Assembly (NCBI RefSeq): GCF_004138135.1
Contig: NZ_RYFD01000031.1
Location: 1-51,083, forward strand
Direction: 5' to 3'
From: Candidatus Oscillochloris fontis
GTDB taxonomy: Bacteria > Chloroflexota > Chloroflexia > Chloroflexales > Chloroflexaceae
DNA length: 51,083 nucleotides
Positions 18,845-26,773 of this stretch are shown piece after piece. The number at the start of each line of letters is the position of its first letter. Position 1 is the stretch's first letter. Both the position numbers and the translations under genes were made by a program. A model generated the notes under the pieces. That model made no database searches and was not told the origin of the DNA. It saw only the letters and a list, made by a program, of their open reading frames with translations.

Positions 18845-19606
18845 CTAGCGCGTACAGAGCATGCCGCCATCTACAACCAACGTCGTGCCATGAATATAGC
18901 TGGCATCATCACTACACAGGAAGAGGATCGCCGGAGCAACATCATCAGGTGCTCCGATCCGCCGCTTAGGGATGCGCTCTAAAAAGAACTTCTCAGTCTG
19001 TTCCTGCGCCAGCATGCGCTCGGTCAAATTGGTAACCACCATCCCCGGTGCGACAGCGTTCACGTTAATGTTCTTGCCCGTCACGTCCACCGCAATCCCC
19101 TGAGTGAGGAGCTTGGCCGCGCCCTTACTGGCGTTGTAGATACTCTGCCCAACCGCTCCAATATCGCCCATGATTGAGGTGACATTGACGATTTTACCAT
19201 AATCGTTCTTGATCATTGTGGGAATCACCGCTCGGCAAAAGAAGAAGGTGCCGCGTAGGTTGATGTCCATCACCCGATCATACTCCTCATTCTGCATCAT
19301 GGGGAAGGGAACAAACTGGGCGGTGCCGGCATTATTCACCAGAATATCAACCGTCCCAAAGCGATCTAGGGTCTGTTGCACACACGCCTCAACGGCAGCT
19401 TGGCTGCGTACATCTACCTGAATGGCGAGACATTCGGCATTCAACTCGCTAATCGCCTGACGAGTCTCCTCCAAGCCTTGCACATTCCGGTCCGCGCAGA
19501 TAGTCAGTCGCGCACCTTCACGCGCCAAACTGATCGCAGTGGCGCGGCCAATCCCTGATGAGGCGCCGGTGACAATCGCGACCTTTTGATGAAAGCGGGG
19601 AAGCAT
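18845..19606 (-). CDS. Short-chain dehydrogenase/reductase (FabG-like)
   Basis: 253 residues, classical SDR. TGASSGIGRA at 13-22 binds the nucleotide, NNAG at 91-94, and the catalytic set Asn116, Ser144, Tyr157, Lys161 (YNASK) is complete. The acidic position ADRN at 38-41 leaves cofactor preference open. The C-terminus (DDASYIHGTTLVVDGG) is standard. Substrate unknown; 3-oxoacyl-ACP reductase-like or sugar/alcohol dehydrogenases look alike. GGAG precedes the ATG. It is convergent with the recombinase, 12 bp apart. Confidence 0.88.
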   Translation of the reverse strand: MLPRFHQKVAIVTGASSGIGRATAISLAREGARLTICADRNVQGLEETRQAISELNAECLAIQVDVRSQAAVEACVQQTLDRFGTVDILVNNAGTAQFVPFPMMQNEEYDRVMDINLRGTFFFCRAVIPTMIKNDYGKIVNVTSIMGDIGAVGQSIYNASKGAAKLLTQGIAVDVTGKNINVNAVAPGMVVTNLTERMLAQEQTEKFFLERIPKRRIGAPDDVAPAILFLCSDDASYIHGTTLVVDGGMLCTR

Positions 19607-19674
19607 GAGTATTCTCCAGATAACCGTCCCAAACTGAGGGAGCGATTCGTGAACAGGATTCGCTATGGAGTATA

Positions 19675-19719
19675 AACGATCAGACGGCGCGAGGGGTACC
19701 CTCGCGCCGTCTGATCGTT
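19675..19719. terminator. Near-perfect 45-nt palindrome
   Basis: Arms 19675-19695 and 19699-19719 are perfect 21-bp complements (start AACGATCAGACGGCG) around a 3-nt loop. It lies just past the stop of the minus-strand secreted-protein gene, and the minus-strand read-out ends TTTATA, so it probably ends that transcript. The very long perfect stem is unusual for a simple terminator. Confidence 0.65.
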
Positions 19720-19743
19720 GTGGAATTGAAGAGCGGTTCGTGC

Positions 19744-20127
19744 TTATTGGTTGCCGTGGCGCGACTGATTGCCTGTCCCGGTTCCACTGCCCATGTTGTC
19801 ACAGACCCCATCCCCGTCCGCGTCAGTATAGTTCGTTCCCGTTCCGGTTCCACTGCCCGTGTTGTCACAGACCCCATCCCCGTCCGCGTCAACAAAGTTA
19901 TCGCCACTACAAGTGCCATCACTCTGCGGGCCACGCTGGCCCTGATCCTGGCCTTGGCCATGCCCATGGCCCTGATCCTGGCCGCGACCCTGGCCTTGGC
20001 CCTGAAGCACGAGTGCCGATTCGTCGGTGGGCGTAGCCTGCTGGGCCGAGGTGATCGGGGCAACCGCAAGGGTTGCGGCGAGAACTGCGGCACCGACCGC
20101 GCTGGTGAGCCAAATACCGATATTCAT
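19744..20127 (-). CDS. Secreted small protein with DxDGDG calcium-type repeats
   Basis: 127 residues. I start at MNIGIWLTSAVG (20127), preceded by AAGGAG at 8-nt spacing. The longer open frame upstream lacks support. A Sec signal peptide ends near ITSAQQA. Then comes a low-complexity Gln/Gly/Asp stretch (QGQGQGRGQDQGHGHG) and two 22-residue repeats, each with DADGDGVCDN, the thrombospondin type-3/EF-hand-like calcium loop with one Cys, joined by Gly/Thr/Ser linkers. The mature protein is thus probably an extracytoplasmic calcium-binding repeat protein. Function unknown. A terminator-like palindrome follows. Confidence 0.8.
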   Translation of the reverse strand: MNIGIWLTSAVGAAVLAATLAVAPITSAQQATPTDESALVLQGQGQGRGQDQGHGHGQGQDQGQRGPQSDGTCSGDNFVDADGDGVCDNTGSGTGTGTNYTDADGDGVCDNMGSGTGTGNQSRHGNQ

Positions 20128-20263
20128 AGAGGTACTCCTTGTCATTGTTGGGGCGGATGGCTGATTGCCATTCCGCAGCAGTTTGCTTACACCTACAGCA
20201 TACCAACCAACTATGGAGGAGCGATGGAGATGTAGCATACGTGGGATGGAGATTCTCTGAATC

Positions 20264-20297
20264 AAAAAAGCGACCTAGGGTAGCCCCAGGCCGCTTC
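20264..20297 (-). terminator. Intrinsic terminator on the minus strand
   Basis: On the minus strand, AGCGGCCTGGG and CCCTAGGTCGCT form an 11-bp stem with two G-U pairs, followed directly by TTTTTT (complement of 20264-20269). It would end transcription of the phasin-like gene at 20480-20827 after reading through repeat copy B. Confidence 0.75.
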
Positions 20298-20313
20298 TCG
20301 ATCCCCATCAACC

Positions 20314-20465
20314 CAGGACATGTGCAAAGTCACCTCCGGTGGGGGTTCGGGGGCGGCTTCGCCGCCCCCGAAGAACTTTTTTGTTGTGTTTTGGCGGCTT
20401 CGCCGCCAAAACACAACAAAAATTGAGGTTTGGGGCACAGCCCCAAGAACCTTGCACATACCCTG
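20314..20465. repeat. Structured dispersed repeat, copy B
   Basis: 152 bp, homologous to 10139-10291 and in the same orientation. Hairpins: 20346-20372 (12-bp stem), 20378-20422 (perfect 21-bp stem, loop TTC) and GGGGCACAGCCCC near 20432. Outer arms CAGGACATGTGCAAAG and CTTGCACATACCCTG pair with G-U. It lies in the 3' untranslated region of the phasin-like gene, upstream of its terminator. Confidence 0.85.
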
Positions 20466-20479
20466 ACCATCAACCAGTG

Positions 20480-20827
20480 CTACTTGCCCGGAGTCTTGAG
20501 GTTCTCGGCAACCGCAGTATCAATCGCCTTGGTGGCCGACTGAAGTGTCTTAACGGCGGCATCAAGCAGGCTCGTATAGAGGCTCGTACCGGCCTGCACC
20601 AACTCATTCGTGGCCTTCACAATATCATTGTTGCTCTGTACCGGATTGCCATCCAGCGCAGAAGTGAAGCCCGTCACCAGCCGATTAAAGGTCGCGCCCA
20701 GTGCGTTGGCCGCCGTGAGCGGCAACGAAATGGCCGCCACCCACAGGCGGATCAGCCCTTCACCCGACTTGGCAATCGACTCAGCCGAAATTCCCTGGGT
20801 GGGAGTGGTGTCCTTTGGAGTGGTCAT
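20480..20827 (-). CDS. Phasin-like amphipathic protein
   Basis: 115 residues starting at MTTPKDTTPTQG (20827), with AAGGA upstream. An in-frame extension to 20884 is not supported. The composition is Ala/Thr/Val/Leu rich with no aromatic core and long amphipathic helices (LIRLWVAAISLPLTAANALG, SLLDAAVKTLQSATKAID). It is a clear paralogue of the protein at 37859: both share RL(W/G)..(I/V)(S/T)LPL, NDIVKA and a central LY. Phasins coat polyhydroxyalkanoate granules with such helices, but granule binding here is an inference and no PHA gene is present. A TATAAT on the minus strand lies near 20875. Confidence 0.72.
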   Translation of the reverse strand: MTTPKDTTPTQGISAESIAKSGEGLIRLWVAAISLPLTAANALGATFNRLVTGFTSALDGNPVQSNNDIVKATNELVQAGTSLYTSLLDAAVKTLQSATKAIDTAVAENLKTPGK

Positions 20828-21019
20828 CGCAATCTTCCTTTGTTTCTCCGAACCATGGCGGTAGAGATAGTCCCTATTATACAAGGAGGAGTTGGTACGT
20901 GGTTACGCACCGCAGCATGAAATACCCAAGGCTCAAGCTCTTGGACTTTACGGGATATTTCTGTAACTGTATCGGATAACGCGATTATAGCAGATACCGA
21001 TACGATTACTTCATGTCCA

Positions 21020-21064
21020 CAATAAGCCACATCTAATGTATACTACACCAGACGTGGTTTATTG
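21020..21064. repeat. Palindrome at the 5' side of the ATPase gene
   Basis: Arms CAATAAGCCACATCT (21020-21034) and AGACGTGGTTTATTG (21050-21064) are inverted with two mismatches, separated by 15 nt. The right arm touches the ribosome-binding site of the gene at 21077. The same palindrome recurs just after the gene at 22504-22547. It may be an operator or the end of a mobile unit. Confidence 0.7.
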
Positions 21065-21076
21065 GAGGAACACACA

Positions 21077-22504
21077 ATGTTCGTTGATCGTCTTCAGGAA
21101 CTCGACTTTCTCAACCGGGTGCTGACGCGGCGGCGACCTGGCCCAGCCCAGTTGGTGTTGCTCTATGGGCGACGCCGGGTAGGCAAGACCGATCTGTTGC
21201 GCCACTGGGCCAATCAGAGTGGCCTCGCAACAACCTTTTGGACGGCAGAGAAGGAACCGGCTGCGCTCCAACGCCGCAAATGCTATGCAGCCCTGATGAA
21301 GATGCCACTGAACCGCGCCCCAATCTTCGAGAGTTGGGCAGAGGTGTGGGAGGCCGCCGCTGATGTGCTTGGCGATCAGCGCCATATTCTCATCCTTGAT
21401 GAGATTCCCTACGCTATCGAGTCCGATCCTGGCGCCCTCTCGGCGCTGCAACATGCTTGGGATCACCGCTTCCAATACATGCAAACGGTGATTGCGCTTT
21501 GCGGGTCACAGATCCGCGTGATGGAGGGTATCCAGGGCGGACAATCACCTCTCTTCGGTCGGCTCACCGGACGCTGGTATCTTCAACCACTGCCCTTTTC
21601 GGCGCTAAACGAATTCTTCCCTACGTGGTCGGTTGAAGAGCGCATCGCGGTGTATGCAGTGGTTGGTGGCATCCCAGCCTATCTGGATTGGCTCGATCCA
21701 GAGTTGAGTCTGGTTGAGAACATCCGCCAGATCATCCTCGATCCAGGCAGTATGTTCGGGGCGGAACCAGCCTTCTTGCTCTATGATGAGGTACGCGAGC
21801 CACAATCACATTTGGCAATCCTCAAGGCGATTGGTGAGGGAGCGCATACGCTCGATGCGATCAAACAGACCACCTTGATAAACAAGGCGCACCTCTCGTC
21901 CTACCTGATGCGTCTACAAGATTTGAAGATGGTGGAGCGACGTCTGCCCGCAACCATCCCCCAAGCCGAGCAGCGCACGTCACGCAAAGGACGCTACCAC
22001 CTAAGCGATGCCTACTTCCGCTTCTATTTTCGTTTCTTGGCTCCATACCACGACCGACTTGCTTTTGCTCCTCAAGAGGCGCTTCAGCGTATTCAGGCCA
22101 ACATGCGGGCGTTTGTTGGGCAGACGGGGTTTGAGGAGTTGTGCCGCCAGTGGGTGGCCGAGCAGTCCGAGACGGGGGTGTTGCGCTTCACTCCAACGGT
22201 GGTAGGCAGCCACTGGAACCGGAACGTGCAGGTGGATGTGGTCGCTATCAACTGGCAGACCCACACCATCTTGTTGGGTGAGTGCAAGTGGGGTGCTGAT
22301 GAGGTTGATCGCCAGGTGGTGCGCGAATTGATCGAACAGAAGACAGCTAAGGTGTTGGCAGATCTCCCCAATGCTGGCCAGGGATGGACGGTACAATACG
22401 CATTCTTCGCTCGGCGCGGATTCACCGCCGAGGCTCAGCACGAGGCGCTACGCTACAGTGCCATGCTAGTTAACGCAACGCAATTAGGCGCAGAGTTGCG
22501 CTAA
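21077..22504 (+). CDS. Archaeal-type ATPase with DUF234/nuclease-like C-terminus
   Basis: 475 residues. I start at MFVDRLQELDFL (21077) because GGAGGAA lies 6 nt before. Walker A is LLYGRRRVGKTDLL (about 29-42) and Walker B is HILILDEIPYAIE. A winged-helix region (LDAIKQTTLINKAHLSSYL) links to a C-terminal segment with LGECKWGADEVDRQVV, the Glu-x-Lys core of a PD-(D/E)XK nuclease-like domain seen in DUF234 proteins. These ATPases are abundant in archaea and scattered in bacteria, often on mobile DNA. Their role is not established. The gene is alone and flanked by two copies of one palindrome. Confidence 0.88.
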   Translation: MFVDRLQELDFLNRVLTRRRPGPAQLVLLYGRRRVGKTDLLRHWANQSGLATTFWTAEKEPAALQRRKCYAALMKMPLNRAPIFESWAEVWEAAADVLGDQRHILILDEIPYAIESDPGALSALQHAWDHRFQYMQTVIALCGSQIRVMEGIQGGQSPLFGRLTGRWYLQPLPFSALNEFFPTWSVEERIAVYAVVGGIPAYLDWLDPELSLVENIRQIILDPGSMFGAEPAFLLYDEVREPQSHLAILKAIGEGAHTLDAIKQTTLINKAHLSSYLMRLQDLKMVERRLPATIPQAEQRTSRKGRYHLSDAYFRFYFRFLAPYHDRLAFAPQEALQRIQANMRAFVGQTGFEELCRQWVAEQSETGVLRFTPTVVGSHWNRNVQVDVVAINWQTHTILLGECKWGADEVDRQVVRELIEQKTAKVLADLPNAGQGWTVQYAFFARRGFTAEAQHEALRYSAMLVNATQLGAELR

Positions 22505-22547
22505 ATAAGCCACGCCGTAAATAGTCTAGTCTAGACGTGGCTTATTG
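22504..22547. repeat. Palindrome at the 3' side of the ATPase gene
   Basis: Arms AATAAGCCACG (22504-22514) and the matching CGTGGCTTATT (within 22533-22547, AGACGTGGCTTATTG) form an inverted repeat with a 22-nt spacer. The right arm differs by one base from 21050-21064, giving 15-bp direct repeats 1483 bp apart around the gene. As RNA it could also act as a terminator. Confidence 0.7.
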
Positions 22548-22566
22548 AAATTGAAGGTAGCCTGTG

Positions 22567-22619
22567 ATGGCTTCGACAAGTTCAGCCAGCGGCGTGGTGG
22601 CTGAACTTGTCGAAGCCAT
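22567..22619. repeat. Perfect 22-bp inverted repeat
   Basis: Arms 22567-22588 (ATGGCTTCGACAAGTTCAGC plus CA) and 22598-22619 are perfect complements with a 9-nt GC-rich loop. The TTCGACAAGTTCAGCC core resembles widespread REP-type intergenic palindromes. It is located between convergent genes. Confidence 0.75.
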
Positions 22620-22684
22620 GCGGCGCTTCCCAAAATAGTTTTGCACCAACAAAACGTTTGCTACAGGTATCTGTATGTGACACT

Positions 22685-22762
22685 CCGCAGCCACTAAAGT
22701 GGCGCGGCTTCTTGGCCCAACCCGCCACCGCTCGGCTAAAGCGTGGCGGCTTGCGGCGGGTT
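22685..22762. repeat. Hairpin cluster between convergent genes
   Basis: Two adjacent imperfect hairpins: CCGC-CCACT/AGTGG-GCGG at about 22685-22707, and AACCCGCC (22719-22726) with GGCGGGTT (22755-22762) enclosing a CGCCACCGCT/AGCGTGGCGG stem. With the palindrome before them they fill the 289-bp gap between the ATPase and primase gene ends. No gene is seen in that gap. Confidence 0.5.
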
Positions 22763-22793
22763 CAATCGGTCAGACACCTGTAGCACCCCTGCC

Positions 22794-25700
22794 TTATGGA
22801 GGGCGTGGCTCGTTGCCAAACATACGGAGAATCTCGCGCGCTCCAGACGATTCCACCGCGTCTCGCCCACGTCGGTGAGCAGATTCCAGCCTATCTGGTG
22901 GCGGCTGGCTGCGCTGGGGATGGAGGAGTTGGGTGATGCTGGCTCCACGATCCCGCTGGATGTGGGGTATCGCTGAGTAGCTCGGCTGCGGCGTGGGCAC
23001 GCATGCTTCATACTGCTCAGGCGTAGCTATCAGTTCAGGCTCGCGATCAGGTAGCGGCAATGGATCAGGTTCAGCACTGATCACATCTGCCTGATCCGTA
23101 CCATGAGCAGAGATCAAGCAGATAATAGGACTCTTATTATCTGCTTGATCTCTGCTCATTGGGCTTTCTGATGCGCTATCTTCTGCGTGCGGCATGACCA
23201 AAATTGCCCGCTTGTAGCTACGTTTCCCTGGTGGGCGGATGGTTTCGGTGCTGGTCTCCATCGTGAGTGCATGGGCTAACTCCTTCCAGTGGGTGCGTAC
23301 AGTGACGACGCTTACTTCCGCTGCTTGAGCTAGGTCATCAACGCTGAGTCGCGTCTGCCCCGCTGCGCACAGATGTTGGCCGGCACGGATCAGTTTGTGG
23401 AGGCTGGCGGCTTTGCGCCCGCTACTGCTGGTTGGCCCCACCTCTGGGGGGATGATCGTGGTAGGTGTGAGTCCCGGCAGCGGTAGGCTGAACATCAGCG
23501 TGATCTGGCTCTCTGGGTGGTCGAACGGGCGACCGCGCAGCGCACACTGTACCATCTCGGCTTCGCGGTGGCGTTCGAGCAGCGCGGCCAGACGTGCATC
23601 GGCGAAGGTGGGAACCTGGACTTCCCAGTATGATCCGTCGTTGTCCTGAAGGGTGCGCTCTGCAATGATGATACGCTCATCAAGCGCGGTGGGGTCATCG
23701 GCGAAGAGGGCCCGCCCCTCGTAGATGATTGCGTCCAGGTTGGGGTGGTAGACCTGGGCCAGGATGACATCGTACCCCTTGTAGCTGTTGGAACCTCGTA
23801 GCGCCCCGTAGTGGGCGACAACGATGTTCTGGTGCCCGCGTGCATGCAGGGTGGTGCGTAGCTCCTCTTCGTGCTCCATGGTGCAGACGATCAGGGTGGG
23901 CTGTTCGGGGCGGATGTAGCTGGCGACGGCATCGTGCCATTCCGTTTTGCGCTCGCCATGTAGGGTACTCTTGGCCCAATTGCTGCGGAGTACTTGGCGT
24001 ACCACCCCAGGGATGCGGATGTGGGGTTGAATGGTCTGGATCGGTGTGTTCGGGAAGATCGCTTCTAGCAGATGCGGGATGGAGCTGGCATCAAGCAGGA
24101 TCTTGGGTTGCTCCGGGCGGGCGAGTTGGGCGATCAGGTGCTCATAGCGCAAGAAGAGGGTGATTTTGCCATTGCGCAGTTCGAGGCGGCTGGTGAAGAT
24201 TTGCCCGCCGAGCATGCGCTCCGCCTCGTGGTTTAGTTGGCGCACGAGGGTTGGCAAGTGGCCGGGAGGCAGGGCGTGGTAGTCGGCCAGCGTGGCCCCG
24301 TTGGGCAGCCCGACTAGGAGCGCGTGTTCTTTGTTGCTGGGTAGGGCTTGTTTGGCGGCGTAGAGCGTGCGATCCAGGTGCTGGCCCTCGCGGGTGGCGA
24401 TGTTGGCCAGGGCGGTAAGCAGGGTGCTGCCGCGTAGGCTGCATCCGCCGCTCTCGATCATCAGGCTGCTCAGCCAGCGCAGAAGGTCGCGGGCGTGCGG
24501 CTCGTGGGTGGCCTGATACATCGCGGTGAGGTCGGACATGGTCAGCGTGACACGATGGGTGAGTTGGGCTGGGTCAAACTCATCCAACACCATTACACGG
24601 TTCTTTTTCCACCAGTTGGTTGCGAGGAGTAGTTGTTGGGATGCAAAGTGGTCGTTGTCATCCCTGAACTGGCGTAGGTAGGTACAGCGGCTAACGAAGG
24701 GGCAGCGGCGCTGGCAGAGCGCTTCGCGCACGGGGTAGCCTTTGGATGCGAGGGCGTGGGCTTCGTGTAGGCGTTGGCAGTTGTCCTCGTTGCGCCCATG
24801 CAGCGGGGTGAGGTTGAGGCCATGTTGATCCTCGTGCTGGTTTTTGCGCAACCCCGTCCAGCCGATACGGCCCGCATTGGGGCTATTGGTGAGCCATGCC
24901 TGTAGCCCTGCGGTGGTGCCGTGGCCTTTGCCCACGCCGGGCGGGTGGGCGAGTATCTGGAAGCCTTCGCCGCTGGTGGCGTGTTGCTGCACAAGCTGGG
25001 GGATGGATTCGCGGGCCTCGGCAAAGCTGGTGGTGGTCTCAAGTTTTCCGGTAGCAGAATCCCCGGACGCTTCAACGCGGTTCGGGCGGGCGCGGTGGCG
25101 CGGGTAGCGCTGCGCTTCGGGGAGGTTGGCGGTCTTCAGGAGCGTGTGCGGGAGGCTGGCGTGGTAGTCGGCCAGTGAGGGTGCGCCGCTGATCAGCCGC
25201 TCAAGCGCATTGGGGCCATGGGCGAGCAGGAAGGCATCGAGGTCGGCTTTGTCGGCGTCTGCCGTGAGCGGTAGGCGCAGTACGCGCACGGTGAGACCCG
25301 CAGCTTCGAGGTTGAGACCATGGCGGATGCTCCAGATCTCTTCGGGGGCAAGATGAATGTGTTCATCCTTCTGCGGGCGCGGCTGGCTATCATAGGCAAG
25401 AATGACGGTGCGTACCTCGCGCTGGGTGAGTAAGCGCGGCCACTCGGAGTGCATGTAGCTTAGGCCGGGGTGGGCGATGGCCGGGGCGCTCAGCCGCCCG
25501 TCGTGGTAGGCTTGGGTCACTGCGAGGGCTTTGAATTCGCCCTCGGTGATGAGGATGGTGTTGTTCTTCGCGGTTTCGTTCCAGCCGAAGGGGCGGTCGG
25601 CTCCGCGAGCCATGTAGCCGCCGGGGAGCGAGCGGTAGCCCTTGCCGGGGAAGCTGCGGGTGCGCAGATCCACGATCTGCGCACCATCCATGTAGGGCAG

Positions 25701-26261
25701 CACCAGGGTTCCAAGCAGGTTGGGGTGGGTCTGGAGTTTGCCGTTGCGCTGGATGAGGACGCCTGCCGCTTCTCCGTAGGTGATGAGTTCCGGGCACTCC
25801 TTACGCAGATAGTCGGGCAGGGAATTCGGGTCGCGCAGGGCATAGCCGAGCAGTGCGGCTCCGATGGTCGCATCGCTCAGACCGCGTTTGTGTAGGTAGG
25901 CGCATGGTTCTGGGTTGCACTCTTCCAACAGGTTGGCGTGCGCCCATAGCGCGATCTCTGCATACAACTCGCGGTAGTGTTGAATATGTGTCGGGTTGGG
26001 CGTTGGGGCCGCGTGTCGCTGCGCGTTGGCGGGTTTAAACTGTGGGAGGGGCTGTTGCCCGCGCTCCCCCATGATTGAATCCAACCAGCCGCTTTGGTTG
26101 CACTGGCGGCACCAGTAGCGGTTCTGCTCTGGCCAGACGCGGAAACGGTCACTGCGATGGTTGCCGCCACAGAAGGGGCAGGCACCGGCATATTCTTGGC
26201 GCGCTTGGCTGGTTAGCCGGAGCGGTGGGATGCCTTTGAATGTATGAAGCTGCGCGGTCAT
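22794..26261 (-). CDS. Plasmid/phage-type primase-helicase fusion
   Basis: 1155 residues. Domain order: a zinc ribbon (Cys28, Cys31, Cys51, Cys54; CPFCGG and WCRQC), a primase/Toprim-like region (ITEGEFKALA at about 238-247, VILAYDSQP at 286-294, DADKADLDAFL at 335-345), then a helicase-like ATPase with Walker A HPPGVGKGHGTT (439-450), a Cys cluster CQRRCPFVSRC (516-526) that could bind metal or an Fe-S cluster, and Walker B MVLDEFDP (557-564). Near the C-terminus is a helix-turn-helix-like LSVDDLAQAAEVSVVTVRTH, then a low-complexity tail. It would start replication of a plasmid or integrative element. The tail contains a 25-bp palindrome. Confidence 0.82.
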   Translation of the reverse strand: MTAQLHTFKGIPPLRLTSQARQEYAGACPFCGGNHRSDRFRVWPEQNRYWCRQCNQSGWLDSIMGERGQQPLPQFKPANAQRHAAPTPNPTHIQHYRELYAEIALWAHANLLEECNPEPCAYLHKRGLSDATIGAALLGYALRDPNSLPDYLRKECPELITYGEAAGVLIQRNGKLQTHPNLLGTLVLPYMDGAQIVDLRTRSFPGKGYRSLPGGYMARGADRPFGWNETAKNNTILITEGEFKALAVTQAYHDGRLSAPAIAHPGLSYMHSEWPRLLTQREVRTVILAYDSQPRPQKDEHIHLAPEEIWSIRHGLNLEAAGLTVRVLRLPLTADADKADLDAFLLAHGPNALERLISGAPSLADYHASLPHTLLKTANLPEAQRYPRHRARPNRVEASGDSATGKLETTTSFAEARESIPQLVQQHATSGEGFQILAHPPGVGKGHGTTAGLQAWLTNSPNAGRIGWTGLRKNQHEDQHGLNLTPLHGRNEDNCQRLHEAHALASKGYPVREALCQRRCPFVSRCTYLRQFRDDNDHFASQQLLLATNWWKKNRVMVLDEFDPAQLTHRVTLTMSDLTAMYQATHEPHARDLLRWLSSLMIESGGCSLRGSTLLTALANIATREGQHLDRTLYAAKQALPSNKEHALLVGLPNGATLADYHALPPGHLPTLVRQLNHEAERMLGGQIFTSRLELRNGKITLFLRYEHLIAQLARPEQPKILLDASSIPHLLEAIFPNTPIQTIQPHIRIPGVVRQVLRSNWAKSTLHGERKTEWHDAVASYIRPEQPTLIVCTMEHEEELRTTLHARGHQNIVVAHYGALRGSNSYKGYDVILAQVYHPNLDAIIYEGRALFADDPTALDERIIIAERTLQDNDGSYWEVQVPTFADARLAALLERHREAEMVQCALRGRPFDHPESQITLMFSLPLPGLTPTTIIPPEVGPTSSSGRKAASLHKLIRAGQHLCAAGQTRLSVDDLAQAAEVSVVTVRTHWKELAHALTMETSTETIRPPGKRSYKRAILVMPHAEDSASESPMSRDQADNKSPIICLISAHGTDQADVISAEPDPLPLPDREPELIATPEQYEACVPTPQPSYSAIPHIQRDRGASITQLLHPQRSQPPPDRLESAHRRGRDAVESSGAREILRMFGNEPRPP
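23103..23159. repeat. Perfect 25-bp inverted repeat inside the primase gene
   Basis: Arms 23103-23127 (begins ATGAGCAGAGATCAAGCAGA) and 23135-23159 are exact complements with a 7-nt loop. It is in frame and encodes part of the weakly conserved C-terminal tail (SRDQADNKSPIICLISAHG). It looks like an inserted palindromic element tolerated in the coding sequence. Confidence 0.75.
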
Positions 26262-26314
26262 ACATGTCCTACTTCAGCAGCCTGAAGAGCAAACAACTCC
26301 CAGAGCCCAAACTC

Positions 26315-26343
26315 TTGACAGAGTTGAGCAAAGCTGCTAGGAT
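26315..26343 (+). promoter_or_regulatory. Sigma-70-type promoter P1
   Basis: TTGACA at 26315-26320, a 17-nt spacer and TAGGAT at 26338-26343. It shares CTTGACAG and GCTGCTA-GAT with P2 at 26739. It points away from the primase gene into non-coding DNA. Confidence 0.6.
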
Positions 26344-26349
26344 AACAGC

Positions 26350-26597
26350 GGATTGGGATTGAGATTGGGATTGGCCTAGCCTGGCATTGGCTCTTACATT
26401 GCGATTGTACATTTGCCCTCTTGACCACTTGCTGGCCGGCTAGTGGGGTCAGGGGGCTTTGTCATGTACGCCACAATGGGTCAACCCGCTGTGTGCGATA
26501 TTCAATTCGGCAAGCGCCGCTAGGCGCGGGAAGATCAGACGATAGTCAAGCCTCTGGTGATGGTCGGTGGAGTTTCTCCGCCGATCATTTGTTTTTT
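26350..26597 (+). ncRNA. Candidate small RNA 1 (about 250 nt)
   Basis: Bounded by promoter P1 and a strong intrinsic terminator at 26560-26597: a 13-bp stem (ATGGTCGGTGGAG / CTCCGCCGATCAT with G-U pairs), loop TTT, then TTTGTTTTTT. An internal hairpin occurs at about 26416-26456. No credible protein is encoded. The start is estimated from the -10 box. No known RNA family is recognised. Confidence 0.42.
26560..26597 (+). terminator. Intrinsic terminator T1
   Basis: GC-rich stem 26560-26572 / 26576-26588, loop TTT, followed by a six-T run at 26592-26597. It ends the P1 transcript. Confidence 0.75.
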
Positions 26598-26738
26598 CTA
26601 CGTCAATATAGTAATGGCGAATCTTTTGCTTGTCAACAATGTACACGGTTTCCTTTGAATGACTGGAGGTAGATCTATATATATATCGGAGCATGGGTTC
26701 GATCCAAGTCCACGACAAAAAATCCCCCAGCAGAGGTC

Positions 26739-26767
26739 TTGACAGTTCAGTTTTTGGCTGCTACGAT
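26739..26767 (+). promoter_or_regulatory. Sigma-70-type promoter P2
   Basis: TTGACA at 26739-26744, a 17-nt spacer and TACGAT at 26762-26767. The flanks match P1 (TCTTGACAG and GCTGCTA-GAT), suggesting duplication or common regulation. Confidence 0.65.
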
Positions 26768-26773
26768 GAAATA

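Noticed and set aside
20128-20265. N-terminal extension of the calcium-repeat protein
   Set aside because: It would place 46 residues before a clear signal peptide. AAGGAG supports the start at 20127.
26421-26672. 83-codon open frame within candidate small RNA 1
   Set aside because: It runs through the intrinsic terminator at 26560-26597 and has no family resemblance.
26695-26705. GGGTTCGATCC resembling a tRNA T-loop
   Set aside because: Flanking bases do not form a T-stem or acceptor stem, and no anticodon arm is visible upstream.
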